From: Bacillota bacterium
GTDB taxonomy: Bacteria > Bacillota > Sulfobacillia > Sulfobacillales > Sulfobacillaceae
Direction: 5' to 3'
Length of the DNA stretch: 64,000 nt
Assembly: GCA_021820965.1 (NCBI GenBank)
Contig: JAKACZ010000004.1
Location: 1 to 64,000 of the forward strand
Below, piece after piece: positions 41,343 through 50,766 of this stretch. The position numbers and the translations under genes were made by a program. Every line of letters starts with the position of its first letter. Positions within the stretch are counted from its first letter, which is position 1. The notes beneath the pieces are model-generated. The model had not been told where the DNA came from. It saw only the letters and a program-made list of their open reading frames with translations, and did no database searches.

Positions 41343-42259
41343 CGGTTCACATCCAAAAACCAGCGATAGGTGTCCGAAAGACCCTCGGCAAGCGGCACAG
41401 CGGCACGAAATCCCCATCGGGAGGCGCTTGAGACATCTAGGACGCTCTCGCGAATGTCACCGGGCCGGGGTGGTCCATGGCGGGTGAGGCCCGACGGCAC
41501 ACCGGCCAGATTGGCCACCGCCATCCATAGATCCATCACACTGGTGGCACGTCCGGTACCAATATTGAAGGTGCCGCCGGCATGCTTCTCGCCCAGACGA
41601 TGAAGGAAAGCACGGGCCACATCGCCGACGGCGATAAAGTCGCGGGTTTGCCCGCCGTCCCCATCAATGGTTGGAGTTTTTCCGCCAGCCAGGGCCTCGC
41701 AGAAGATGGCAACCACCCCGCCTTCGCCTTGGGTACGCTGCCGGGGTCCATAAACATTGGCCATCCGGAGCACGGTACCGGTCATTCGTCCTAACCGGCT
41801 TTCGTGGCCCACATACAGTTCCGCTGCCCATTTGTTCAACCCGTAATACGACAGGGGGATTCCGGCATCATTTTCCTTAAGTGGCATGTGGGGATTGTCT
41901 CCATAGACAGCAGCGGAACTGGCCAGTCGAAATTCCCGGACTTTAAGCCAGCGCGCGGCCTGGAGCATCTCGACTGTTCCCAGCACATTGGCGCGAACGT
42001 CCTCGGGCGGGTTTTTCTCGGAGATTGGAACCGAAATTTGAGCGGCCAAATGCACAACCGCGTCGGCTGTGCAGACTTGACCTAGCCACGCGCCCGGATC
42101 AAGCACGTCGCCTTGAATGAAACGTGCACGGGGGGACACATTGGCGCGGTCCCCATGGGACAAGTTGTCGACCACCACCACGTCATGGCCACACCGCACT
42201 AAAAGGTCAACGACGTGTGACCCGATGAAGCCGGCTCCGCCGGTGACCAATATTCGCAC
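41339..42259 (-). CDS. NAD-dependent epimerase (UDP-glucose 4-epimerase-like)
   Basis: 306 residues from GTG 42259. GGAGFIGSHVVD (7-18) is the NAD-binding loop, VVDNLSHG the acid region, SSAAVYGDN and YYGLNKWAAE give the Ser and Y-x3-K catalytic residues, and the C-terminal substrate-binding block contains NVYGPRQRTQGEGG. It interconverts UDP-hexoses (for example glucose and galactose forms) for the surrounding glycosyltransferases. It follows the GT4 gene directly and its stop overlaps the last gene's start. Confidence 0.85.
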   Translation of the reverse strand: MRILVTGGAGFIGSHVVDLLVRCGHDVVVVDNLSHGDRANVSPRARFIQGDVLDPGAWLGQVCTADAVVHLAAQISVPISEKNPPEDVRANVLGTVEMLQAARWLKVREFRLASSAAVYGDNPHMPLKENDAGIPLSYYGLNKWAAELYVGHESRLGRMTGTVLRMANVYGPRQRTQGEGGVVAIFCEALAGGKTPTIDGDGGQTRDFIAVGDVARAFLHRLGEKHAGGTFNIGTGRATSVMDLWMAVANLAGVPSGLTRHGPPRPGDIRESVLDVSSASRWGFRAAVPLAEGLSDTYRWFLDVNR

Positions 42260-43372
42260 TTAGACGCGACGCCCCCTTATTGCATCGTGATAGACATCCA
42301 GGTAGCTTTGGGCAATACGCGGCCACGAAAAGGTCTCCGCATAGATTTGCCCCTCGGTCACCATGCGCTGTAAGGTCGCCGGCGTGTCGAGAACCCGCCC
42401 GATAGCTTCAACCCAGGCGTCGATCGAACCGGCATCAATTAGCACGCCGTAATCCTGTACCACTTCGCGAATCGGCGGAATGTCACTGGCAACGATGGGC
42501 ACACCGACCGCGAGCGCTTGCGCGGGCGGCATGCCAAACCCCTCATAGCGGGACGGATACACAAACAGATCGGCGCTGTGGTACAGAGCCACTAAATCAG
42601 CCCGCGACACGAATGGGGTGACCACAACCCGGGATTCCAGCTCATTTTCTACCACCGCACGGCGCACACTGAGGTTGTCTTTGGCGCCGATCAGCACTAA
42701 CTCGCCATCCTTGCGGTGGCGGAACACCTCGCGCATGGCCGCAATCACCGTGCCGACATTCTTTCTTTCGTCGAAACCGCCTGCGTAGAGCACGCGCGGA
42801 CGGCGGCGAAGACCAAAGCGGCGCAACGCCTGTCCAATGCGATCAACGTCGACTTCCTCGAAAAAGTCTGGATGAACCCCGTTATGGATCACTGCCGTCT
42901 TCGCCACCAGATTAGGAAAAAATTCGGATAGATCGTCATAGGTTGCCTTAGAAATCGCCACTAACCGGTCCGCGAACAGTAATGCCCGTTCGACATGGGC
43001 AAAATACCGTCGTTCCTTGACCGAACGCCGATACGCGTCCAGACGCCAGGGAATGAGATCGTGTACGGTCACCACTGACGGCACGGCAAGCCGCGCTTCC
43101 GGGTGGGCCATGAAGGGGACATGCACGATTTCCACGTCTTTGGGCACACGGCGCACGCCGTAATACTCCCACCACCACCTCGCCAACGGCGAGGGATGGC
43201 GACGTAAGTCAAGCCCCAATCGGGGCTTATCCGGAAGAAGAGCTTGGGTTTCGCGGCCGACACCGACAACTTGAGCTCCCGCACGACGCAGACCGTACAC
43301 CAAACCCTCAATGTATTCCTCGGTTCCCGTACGAAACCCGGCCGTGTTGGAGACGTCGACCGCGATGTTCAT
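42260..43372 (-). CDS. Family 4 glycosyltransferase
   Basis: 370 residues. DVSNTAGFRTGTEEYIEGLV at the start is the acceptor-side glycine loop; VTVHDLIPWRLD, VAISKATYDDL, then RVLYAGGFDERKNVGTVIAA, LVLIGAKDN, and VYPSRYEGFGMPPAQALAVG with the E-x7-E-like motif and PIVASDIPPIREV complete a retaining GT-B enzyme of the mannosyltransferase type. Sugar specificity cannot be read. Spacing to the epimerase is zero. Confidence 0.88.
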   Translation of the reverse strand: MNIAVDVSNTAGFRTGTEEYIEGLVYGLRRAGAQVVGVGRETQALLPDKPRLGLDLRRHPSPLARWWWEYYGVRRVPKDVEIVHVPFMAHPEARLAVPSVVTVHDLIPWRLDAYRRSVKERRYFAHVERALLFADRLVAISKATYDDLSEFFPNLVAKTAVIHNGVHPDFFEEVDVDRIGQALRRFGLRRRPRVLYAGGFDERKNVGTVIAAMREVFRHRKDGELVLIGAKDNLSVRRAVVENELESRVVVTPFVSRADLVALYHSADLFVYPSRYEGFGMPPAQALAVGVPIVASDIPPIREVVQDYGVLIDAGSIDAWVEAIGRVLDTPATLQRMVTEGQIYAETFSWPRIAQSYLDVYHDAIRGRRV

Positions 43373-43424
43373 TGGACGCTACCAGGCCTCCCCTGACCTT
43401 CTAGCGCCCATTCTATCGTAAATC

Positions 43425-44507
43425 CTATGTTGGGGCGAGTGCGACCGTACGAAAGCGCTCGCGAAAGATGTCCGGGCGAAACCGCTCCGCGTTTTGGCGA
43501 ATGTGCGCCGGATCCCAGTCGACCGCCTCGGCTTTTTCCATGGCAGCCACAACCGCATCCACCGTTTGTTCGCCAAAGAGCCATCCGGTCTCTTGGTGCA
43601 CTACAGTATCCAGCGCCCCGCCCCGGCCATAGGCAATCACGGGACGTCCGGACGCCTGTGCCTCGACCGGAACGATACCGAAATCTTCTTCTCCCGGAAA
43701 GAGAAGAGCCTTGGCCTGGCGCATCAAACGAGCAACTTCGTGGTCGGCCACATGACCGGTAAAGGTCACGGTGGGACCGGCCATCTGCTCCAGCGCCTGC
43801 CGCTCCGGCCCTTCGCCCGCGACTACCAATGGCACTTTGAGGCGATTGGCAGCTTCAATGGCCAAGTCGCAGCGCTTGTACGAGACTAACCGCGATAACA
43901 CAAGATAATAGGAACCGGGCCCGGAAGCCACCTCAAACCGATCCACCGCGACCGGCGGATAAATCACCTCCGCCAGACGGCGGTAGTGTTTTTCGATCCG
44001 GCGCTTGACCGTGGTGGAATTGGCAACCAGCGTATCCGCCCGGTCGGCACTCAGCCGGTCCCACATGCGCACGTAATGAAACACCGGCCCCATCAGATGC
44101 CGCGTTAGCCCACGCGCTTCTCGCGTGCGGTACTCATGGTACAAATCCCAGGCATAGCGCATGGGCGAGTGAATATAAGATACATGTCGCGTGCCGGCGG
44201 GGGTCAAAACCCCTTTGGCCACCGCAGATGACGACGAAATGACTAAATCGTACGATGACAAGTCAAACTGCTCCATCCCATACATGAGAAAAAGCAAGTA
44301 GCGATTATACCAGCGATGGGAAAACGGAAATGCCTGCACAAACGACGGAATAATGGTACGCTGCTGCAAAAACGGCGAGAGTTTTTGGTGGTCCACAACG
44401 CCGGTGTAGATTGGTGCCTCGGGAAATAGGCCGGCAATTTCCTCCAGCACGCGTTCGGCCCCGCCCATCGTCACAAGCCAGTCATGCACCAGCGCAACCC
44501 GCATCAT
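43425..44507 (-). CDS. Family 4 glycosyltransferase (mannosyltransferase-like)
   Basis: 361 residues from ATG 44507, whose second base pair overlaps the preceding stop (ATGA). MRVALVHDWLVTMGGAERVL is the classic WbaZ/WcaI-type opening; SYIHSPMRYAWDLYHEY, VANSTTVKRRIEKHYRR, VDRFEVASGPGSYYLVLSRL with YKRCDLAI, and FPGEEDFGIVPVEAQASGRP carry the GT-B catalytic features. Likely transfers mannose or a related sugar onto the growing repeat unit. Confidence 0.88.
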   Translation of the reverse strand: MMRVALVHDWLVTMGGAERVLEEIAGLFPEAPIYTGVVDHQKLSPFLQQRTIIPSFVQAFPFSHRWYNRYLLFLMYGMEQFDLSSYDLVISSSSAVAKGVLTPAGTRHVSYIHSPMRYAWDLYHEYRTREARGLTRHLMGPVFHYVRMWDRLSADRADTLVANSTTVKRRIEKHYRRLAEVIYPPVAVDRFEVASGPGSYYLVLSRLVSYKRCDLAIEAANRLKVPLVVAGEGPERQALEQMAGPTVTFTGHVADHEVARLMRQAKALLFPGEEDFGIVPVEAQASGRPVIAYGRGGALDTVVHQETGWLFGEQTVDAVVAAMEKAEAVDWDPAHIRQNAERFRPDIFRERFRTVALAPT

Positions 44508-45964
44508 CCAATCCGCGTCTTCTTGCGGTCGGCCAGCGCCCACACTGCAGCCAACGCCAATAGCAGCGGCACGACCACTCCATGAGCAATTAGGAGGTCC
44601 ACCCAGTCGTGAACAATGAACGAGACAATGGTGCCAAAGGCACCGAGCCCGATGGCAAATTCAAATGGGCTCAGAGCGCGCACTTTGGACACCAAGCCTT
44701 GGATGGCGCTCTTGACCCAGGAAAACTCAATCCACAGACCGGTGAAAACCCCCAAAATCCCCAGATCAGCGCCCCACTCTAGATACAAGTTGTGGGCCAT
44801 CGGCGCGGCCTTTAGGTTCGGCTCGGGATGCAGCATCGAATATCGATGAAAGCCTCCCAGCCCTACCCCCAAAATGGGGTGCGTCTTTAAGGCCTGCAAC
44901 GCTTCTTTCCAAATCCTCAGCCGCTGATGCGTGTCAAAGTTACTTCCGGGGTTTACGCTAGACGTAACCGTCGAAGTAATTTCACTGGTGGTGGTATGGC
45001 CGGCCACAAAGATGGAATTGGAGAGATTGGTCTTCCCCAACAAGTCGATAGCAACGAAGGCGAGAATGGGGATAATGACGCCGGGGAAGACAAAACGCCG
45101 ATTAATGACGGTACGGTCGCGCCCAGCCCAGGCCACCACCGCCATGAAGAATACCGCGGCCACTGAGGCCACCCACGCCCCACGGGAAAACGAGTCAACC
45201 ACAGACAGCGCCACCAAAACCGTGGTGACCCAAGTCCACCATCTCTTAGCCCACGCGGGACCGTACGCCAACAGCGCCAGGGCAATGGGGAAAACCATCG
45301 CCTCAAATCCGCCAAAAGCGTTAGGCTGGCCAAACACGGCATCAGCCCGGATATGGTAACCATCAACGATATTGGCATGCGGACCCACTTCGAACAGGAA
45401 TTGGTAAAGCCCATAGAGTGCCAGGGCGTCGGCCACCAAGAAGAGGGCCCCCACCACCGGCTTCCAGGCATTCTCCGCCAAGCCGGCCTGGCGGGCGACC
45501 GCGACAACCACTACGAAGAACTCAATATACTCCAAAATCTTTACCAGGGTCGTTCCGTGCGACAGCGCAGTGGCTAGCGACAATATTGACAAAATCAATA
45601 AAAGAGCCAACGGCCGCCACGAAGGACTGCCCATAAACCGCTGCCAAAGCGACATCCTGCCCTCGCGACGGGAGAGCGCCAACAGTCGGATGGCCATCAC
45701 CACGGCCATCAAGTCGGATACGTCAAAATGATGATGGTGCACGGTAAGTCCCAGCAGAAACGGGGAAAAGATGACGTATACGGCTAGCGCCGTCGGCAAT
45801 GAGCGCACGGCTAGCCAGATATAGCCGATCAGAATCACCGCTGCCCCAAGAAGTGTCGAAACAAAGGTCAGCGCCGTACCCACTGCGATAATGAGGACAG
45901 GCCACAGAAAGGTCTGCCATTGGGTTCCAACCGCGCCGGGCCGTATTCTCTGTTGAGGTTGCAC
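44504..45964 (-). CDS. O-antigen ligase/polymerase-like membrane protein
   Basis: 486 residues, GTG 45964, twelve or so membrane segments. The Wzy_C/WaaL signature region is the large loop with THQRLRIWKEALQALKTHPI and LGVGLGGFHRYSMLHPEP followed by APMAHNLYLEWGADLGILG; the H-N-x-Y-L-E motif is the hallmark. It either polymerises undecaprenyl-linked repeat units or ligates the glycan to an acceptor. Its stop overlaps the next glycosyltransferase start and its start lies three bases after the previous gene. Confidence 0.85.
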   Translation of the reverse strand: MQPQQRIRPGAVGTQWQTFLWPVLIIAVGTALTFVSTLLGAAVILIGYIWLAVRSLPTALAVYVIFSPFLLGLTVHHHHFDVSDLMAVVMAIRLLALSRREGRMSLWQRFMGSPSWRPLALLLILSILSLATALSHGTTLVKILEYIEFFVVVVAVARQAGLAENAWKPVVGALFLVADALALYGLYQFLFEVGPHANIVDGYHIRADAVFGQPNAFGGFEAMVFPIALALLAYGPAWAKRWWTWVTTVLVALSVVDSFSRGAWVASVAAVFFMAVVAWAGRDRTVINRRFVFPGVIIPILAFVAIDLLGKTNLSNSIFVAGHTTTSEITSTVTSSVNPGSNFDTHQRLRIWKEALQALKTHPILGVGLGGFHRYSMLHPEPNLKAAPMAHNLYLEWGADLGILGVFTGLWIEFSWVKSAIQGLVSKVRALSPFEFAIGLGAFGTIVSFIVHDWVDLLIAHGVVVPLLLALAAVWALADRKKTRIG

Positions 45965-45967
45965 CGT

Positions 45968-47059
45968 TCACCCTCCCAAGGCGGCTTTTTCGTATACATC
46001 CCGGGTCTTTTTGGCCGCCGCCTCCCATGTTAACCGATTGGCCCATTCGCGCGCTCCCTCACACCGGGACTGGACCTCGGGACCACCATTCAGCACGCGG
46101 GCCATTTGCTCTGCAATCGAATCAATATCGTTTGGATCGACACGCCACAAAAATTCTCCGCCCAATTCGCCCAATGCGCCTGCGGACGAGGTTACGACGG
46201 GAATCTTCACCTGCATTGCCTCAATCACCGGCAATCCAAATCCTTCATAAAAGCTAGGATACACAAACCCTACCGCATCCCGGTATAATGTGGCCAAGGT
46301 ATCCTCGGAAACATATTGAAGAAACTTGACCCGCTCTGCAACCCCAAGTTTTTCCGGAAGTTCCAGCGTCTCGTCATACATCCAGCCGAGTCTTCCGGCG
46401 ATGACTAAATCCGGCACGTCCTGCCGGCGCTGACATAAGAGATGGTAAGCGCGAATCAAACCAGAAAAATTTTTCCGCGGCTCTACCGTGCCGACTGCCA
46501 AAAAATACGGTGCGGCAAAGAGCGGCTGAGCGAACGGCGCCCCGGTCCGGCGTACTCCGTGGGGAACCACGTGAATTTTTTCGGGCGGCACTGACAAAAT
46601 ATTGACTAAGTCTCGCTTGGTAGCTTGAGAGGGCACGATAATCTGATCACAAGTCTGGACCGATTTCCGCATCAGGAACCGTTTGGTGGCCGTCTTGGCC
46701 CGCGGAAATACGCCGGGCATGACAAAGGCAGCAAGATCATGAACGGTCATAACCGTATGTGCAACCCTTCGCAAAAGCGGAACCTGATAGTCGGGAAAGT
46801 GGATTACGTCGAATTGTGCCGGACGGATGCGGGCGGCAAGCGCCCATTGCTCATACCAAAGACGGCGCACGCTTCCCATCGCCGCCGGCACAGTTTGTGC
46901 AGAAACCCCGGCGATTCGGACCCCCGGCTGAAAGATGCCCGTTACCCTGTCGTCGGGATATAACACGCAATAGGTCTCGAATAGCGAGCGGATGTATTGC
47001 CCAATGCCGGCCGCCTCGGATTCCAGAACCAAGGCGTCAACCCAAATACGCAGCGGCAC
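45968..47059 (-). CDS. Family 4 glycosyltransferase
   Basis: 363 residues; GTG 47059 follows GGGAGGAGAGGG. IRSLFETYCVLYPDDR, the VIHFPDYQVPLLRRVAHTVM, TVHDLAAFVMPG block, VPSQATKRDLVNIL, YFLAVGTVEPRKNFSGLIRA and FVYPSFYEGFGLPVIEAMQV show a WsaE/RfaG-type GT-B enzyme with intact E-x7-E motif. Part of the polysaccharide operon. Confidence 0.88.
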   Translation of the reverse strand: MPLRIWVDALVLESEAAGIGQYIRSLFETYCVLYPDDRVTGIFQPGVRIAGVSAQTVPAAMGSVRRLWYEQWALAARIRPAQFDVIHFPDYQVPLLRRVAHTVMTVHDLAAFVMPGVFPRAKTATKRFLMRKSVQTCDQIIVPSQATKRDLVNILSVPPEKIHVVPHGVRRTGAPFAQPLFAAPYFLAVGTVEPRKNFSGLIRAYHLLCQRRQDVPDLVIAGRLGWMYDETLELPEKLGVAERVKFLQYVSEDTLATLYRDAVGFVYPSFYEGFGLPVIEAMQVKIPVVTSSAGALGELGGEFLWRVDPNDIDSIAEQMARVLNGGPEVQSRCEGAREWANRLTWEAAAKKTRDVYEKAALGG

Positions 47060-47089
47060 ACTCCCTCTCCTCCCGCATTCGCAAACCCG

Positions 47090-47698
47090 CTATTTTTTGT
47101 TGCTGGCGTCCGGGTAAAAGCCCCACTTTTGAAAAAAACGCTCGCGGTTCGTCTTGTAATGCAAGCGAACCGTCCAGCGGACCCCGCGCAGCTCGTTGCG
47201 GGTCGAACTCACCCAGTGATGGAAGAGGGCGTCGCTGTCAAAATAGGTGCGCCAGGTCCCACTAATCTGAATCCGATGCAACATGTCCGCATCTTCAAAA
47301 TATGCCGGCCAAAAGATTTCGTCAAACTCGCCTAGTTCTCGAAACAGACGAGCATCGCACATAAACGCGCTCATCGCCAGCCGAGTATCGTCGGGCTTGG
47401 GTTCGATATGGTCGGGCCGTCCGCCGGCTAAGATGACTCCCTCTCGGTGAAGGTCGGCGATGAGCCGATCGATGAAGTCCGGCACATCCAGCCGCACGTC
47501 GTCATTTAACACCAGAACATACTCGGCCCCGTCGGCCAATGCCTTCTTAATCCCCCAATTCCAGCTCTTAGCTACGCCCCAGTTATCGCTGCGGTTGTCG
47601 CGCAGGTACAGTGGCGTTCCACCCGGAATACTGCTCAGTGTGTCCACCAGATGACTAGCGCCCATTGTCGGTATCGTTACCGCAACCGATTTCGTCAT
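47090..47698 (-). CDS. Small GT2-like glycosyltransferase
   Basis: 202 residues. ATG 47698 with GATGGAGG upstream is preferred over the open frame to 47713. VAVTIPTMGASHLVDTLSSI, KSWNWGIKKALADGAEYVLV and LNDDVRLDVP carry the nucleotide-sugar site with a DD motif, and GEFDEIFWPAYFEDADMLHR the acceptor-side E-D motif. It is shorter than usual and lacks a C-terminal extension. Its place between other glycosyltransferases supports the call. Confidence 0.75.
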   Translation of the reverse strand: MTKSVAVTIPTMGASHLVDTLSSIPGGTPLYLRDNRSDNWGVAKSWNWGIKKALADGAEYVLVLNDDVRLDVPDFIDRLIADLHREGVILAGGRPDHIEPKPDDTRLAMSAFMCDARLFRELGEFDEIFWPAYFEDADMLHRIQISGTWRTYFDSDALFHHWVSSTRNELRGVRWTVRLHYKTNRERFFQKWGFYPDASNKK

Positions 47699-47721
47699 GG
47701 TATCCTCCATCACGTTGGATG

Positions 47722-48648
47722 TCAGCGAGGCGGTTTAAGGACGCCCAGCCAATGATAGTAAGCCTCGACGGGCACTAAGGCCAGCGTCAAAACCCATACG
47801 AGAAGATAGTCGCGGCCGCTGTAGGTCCTGCCGTCCAACCATGCTGCAATACGCTTGGGAAGCCCCAGTGTTAACATGGTCAGCCCAAAAACCACACTCC
47901 ATACCCCGAAAACGAGCGCCAAGACCACGAACAATTCCCCGCCCAACACTAAAAGCTCCGTCGGCTGAAACCGAGGAAGATAGCGGGGTGCCACTTCCGG
48001 GTGGTTGCGAAACAACAGCGCTTCAAACCGCTTGCGGTTAGCCTTTTCAAAGTAAAAGTCCCATCCCTCCTCACGCGGTGGGTGAATGACCACCGACTCC
48101 GGCACGAACAAAATCTCGTAACCGTGCTCGATGACTGAAAAGGCCAAGTCGGAGTCTTCCCGGTACCGCGACTTGAAGCCGCCCACCTCATCAATCACGG
48201 AACGGCGGTAAAACATATTAGCCGTCATAAACCGCCCGCCGGAAAGATTCTTAACTTGATGCGTAAAGATGGTGGGGACGCCGTCAGCCACCACTTTCCC
48301 TTCAACGGCACCAACCTGGTCATGAGAGAATGCCTCGACTGCCGACCTTATCCAATCGGGTTCCGGGACCGCATCGGCGTCGGTAAATGCCACCAGGTCG
48401 CCGCGCGCACTCCGCCACCCGGCATCGCGAGCCCGTCCGGGGCCTCCGTGCGGAACGGTTAATAGCCGTACCTGGACGGAATAATTAGACCCCGCCGCCT
48501 CTACCGCCTGCCTCACGCCGTCGGTCGACCCGTCGTCCACCACAATAATCTCCAGCGGCGGACGGCTACCTTCACAGACCGCTTTAATGGCCCGCCCAAT
48601 CAAGTCGGCCTGGTTGTATACCGGGATGACCACACTAACCGAAAGCAC
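47722..48648 (-). CDS. Membrane-associated family 2 glycosyltransferase
   Basis: 308 residues from GTG 48648. VSVVIPVYNQADLIGRAIKA, VVDDGSTDG, GPGRARDAGWRSARGDLVAF and TDADAVPEPDW are the GT2 hallmarks; SRYREDSDLAFSVIEHGYEI supplies the acceptor-site E-D. Two membrane segments occupy the C-terminus (VVLALVFGVWSVVFG and LLVWVLTLALVP), so it is membrane-tethered. First gene of the minus-strand operon 48648-40326; the promoter should lie in 48649-48752. Confidence 0.87.
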   Translation of the reverse strand: MLSVSVVIPVYNQADLIGRAIKAVCEGSRPPLEIIVVDDGSTDGVRQAVEAAGSNYSVQVRLLTVPHGGPGRARDAGWRSARGDLVAFTDADAVPEPDWIRSAVEAFSHDQVGAVEGKVVADGVPTIFTHQVKNLSGGRFMTANMFYRRSVIDEVGGFKSRYREDSDLAFSVIEHGYEILFVPESVVIHPPREEGWDFYFEKANRKRFEALLFRNHPEVAPRYLPRFQPTELLVLGGELFVVLALVFGVWSVVFGLTMLTLGLPKRIAAWLDGRTYSGRDYLLVWVLTLALVPVEAYYHWLGVLKPPR

Positions 48649-48752
48649 GTGTCCCTGTCCCCCAATCCCTATTTACGTTAAGGATTTAGGGCACCTCCGT
48701 CAAATAACCATGCGCTTGCCAGAGCATAAACGAGACGGAGACGACCATAGAA

Positions 48753-49745
48753 TTGTTACCGTCCTCGGACCCCGCCCAAGAAGGATTTTTCTCATCGCTC
48801 CCGAAAGAAATAGTACGCCCCGTTTGCGCAACCGCGACATCTTGGAAAGCTGAGGGATCCCTCACGAACCGCTCATCGCTTCATCTGCTGTGGCTCTTTC
48901 TCATGAACGCTCTGTGGGCCGTCGGCTACCCGGTAACGGCGATTGCGCTGAGAGCCGGGGCTAGTCCCGGCCTGGTGGCAGCGGTCCGACTGACCGTGGC
49001 TTTTTTGGTATTCGTGCCGCTTTTATGGCGTGTTCGCCACTGGTCCTGGAAGCTTTTGGGGGCCGGCGCGGCCATGGGATTGGTAGGGTTTTCTTTGCCG
49101 CTCTGGCTGCAAATCGTAGGGCTCTATCGCACCGATCCGGCGATCGCCGCCATCTCCATCTCGGCTGAGCCATTATTTACCATCTTATTGGCTGCCATTC
49201 TCACTCGCACCCGGACCTCGGGCCGGCAAAAGGTCGCTTTAATCATTGCCCTGACCGGAAGCTGGATACTCACCGGGGAACCGCGGCCCGGCCATGCGCC
49301 TCATCTCTACGGAGATGTTGCGCTCTTTTTGGCGGTAGGCTGTTTTGCCGTTTACAACGTCTATTCGCCCAAGCTGTCCCGATGGGTCGATGCCGGCCCC
49401 GCCTCCGCCCTAGTGTTTGGATTTGGCGCCTTAGGCAGCACCGCTGCCTGGCTTTTGGGCGGCGCCTCCCTGCCCACCCACGTGACGCCGTCGCTTGTAT
49501 GGTCGCTGGTCTTCTTGGCGCTGGGGGCCACCGCCGCGGCATATTTTCTCTGGCTTTATGCCGTCGGCAAAAGATCCATCGCGGTGGCCGCCTTGTTCTT
49601 GTACACGCAGCCACTGTTGGGTTCTCTTTTGTCCTGGGTGCTCGGCCAATCTCGTATCACCTGGCCGCTAGCTTTGGGCGGCTGCCTCATTTTGCTGGCT
49701 GTGGCACTAGGAGACCTGGGGAGCCAACACGCGCCTGGCGGATAG
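48753..49745 (+). CDS. EamA/DMT-family transporter
   Basis: About 330 residues if TTG 48753 is used; the first recognisable family residue is near 48880 (LLWLFLMNALWAVGYPVTAI), and ATG 48903 is another possible start, so the start is uncertain. Ten membrane segments in two EamA repeats, each with the pattern P-x-x-x-x-x-L-x-R followed by the GSWIL and the closing LQPLLG-like YTQPLLGSLLSWVLGQ. Exports metabolites such as amino acids or nucleotide precursors. Divergent from the GT operon. Confidence 0.75.
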   Translation: MLPSSDPAQEGFFSSLPKEIVRPVCATATSWKAEGSLTNRSSLHLLWLFLMNALWAVGYPVTAIALRAGASPGLVAAVRLTVAFLVFVPLLWRVRHWSWKLLGAGAAMGLVGFSLPLWLQIVGLYRTDPAIAAISISAEPLFTILLAAILTRTRTSGRQKVALIIALTGSWILTGEPRPGHAPHLYGDVALFLAVGCFAVYNVYSPKLSRWVDAGPASALVFGFGALGSTAAWLLGGASLPTHVTPSLVWSLVFLALGATAAAYFLWLYAVGKRSIAVAALFLYTQPLLGSLLSWVLGQSRITWPLALGGCLILLAVALGDLGSQHAPGG

Positions 49746-49869
49746 TCAGCGCCAGGCCTTCGCGATTTGGGAGTGCCCGGCCAGGTATTGTGTTACACTG
49801 GGGACGGGCGGCTAGCATGCGCCGCTATCCCATGAAACGAATCTCGTCGGTAAAGGAGTCCTTCGGTTC

Positions 49870-50754
49870 ATGACGGTACCCAACTTCTTCATACTGGGAG
49901 CACCGCGCTCGGCTACCACCTTCTTATACCGCGCGGTGACACAGCATCCGCAAATTTTCATGAGCGCAGTCAAGGAGCCCGCCTTCTTTTCGCACGACGG
50001 GCGCGACCCCGAGTGGGTAACTCCCATTGCCGCGCCCAAGAAAATTGCCACTTGGGAAGAGTATCTGCACTTATTTGATGACAGCGAATCCTATCCCATC
50101 CGGGGGGAAGCGTCAACCGGCTATTTGGCCGACGATCACGCTGCTCAGCGCATACGCGCGCGGCTGGATGAAACGCCGTATCTGGTGGCGATCTTAAGAA
50201 ATCCCGCCGACCGTGCCTATTCCCACTATCTGTACCACCGCATGCTGAATGTCGAGCCTGCCGAAACCTTCGAGCGGGCGCTATTGGATGAGCCCAACCG
50301 TCAGCAGCATCATTGGAACATGCAATGGCGGTATCGCGAAACAGGATTGTACGGCGAACACCTTAAACGCTATTTGAACATGTTTGGGCCCGATCGTCTG
50401 CTTGTTCTGCTGCACGAAGACTTCGCGGACGTACCGGCTGTCCTTGGCCGGGTGTTTACGCACTTGGGCATCGAGGCGGACGTTACCACTAATTTAGAGG
50501 GAAAGGTCAATCAATCGGGCGTGAGCAAGGGTTCCCTGTCATCGTGGCTTTTACAAAATCGCAACCCGATTAAGCTCATTGGCTTTCATTTGCTGCCCAG
50601 ACCAATGCGAAAGCGACTTCGGAACTGGCTAACTGACCGGCCTCCGGAGTTGTCCCAAAGGACCCGAAGATCCCTCATTGAGTACTACCTCGGCGACATG
50701 GAAAAGGCGGAGCGCCTTATCAACCGCGACCTGAGTGCATGGCGTAAAGCCTAA
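49870..50754 (+). CDS. Sulfotransferase family protein
   Basis: 294 residues; ATG 49870 follows AAAGGAG. The 5'-phosphosulfate loop is FFILGAPRSATTFLYRAV (6-23) and the 3'-phosphate site is AILRNPADRAYSHYLYH (about 98-114), as in PAPS-dependent carbohydrate sulfotransferases (heparan NDST-like). The C-terminal RPMRKRLRNWL...IEYYLGDMEKAERLI is also typical. Its place within the polysaccharide locus suggests the surface glycan carries sulfate esters. No PAPS synthesis genes are in the window. Confidence 0.85.
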   Translation: MTVPNFFILGAPRSATTFLYRAVTQHPQIFMSAVKEPAFFSHDGRDPEWVTPIAAPKKIATWEEYLHLFDDSESYPIRGEASTGYLADDHAAQRIRARLDETPYLVAILRNPADRAYSHYLYHRMLNVEPAETFERALLDEPNRQQHHWNMQWRYRETGLYGEHLKRYLNMFGPDRLLVLLHEDFADVPAVLGRVFTHLGIEADVTTNLEGKVNQSGVSKGSLSSWLLQNRNPIKLIGFHLLPRPMRKRLRNWLTDRPPELSQRTRRSLIEYYLGDMEKAERLINRDLSAWRKA

Positions 50755-50766
50755 GACGCCTCTTTT

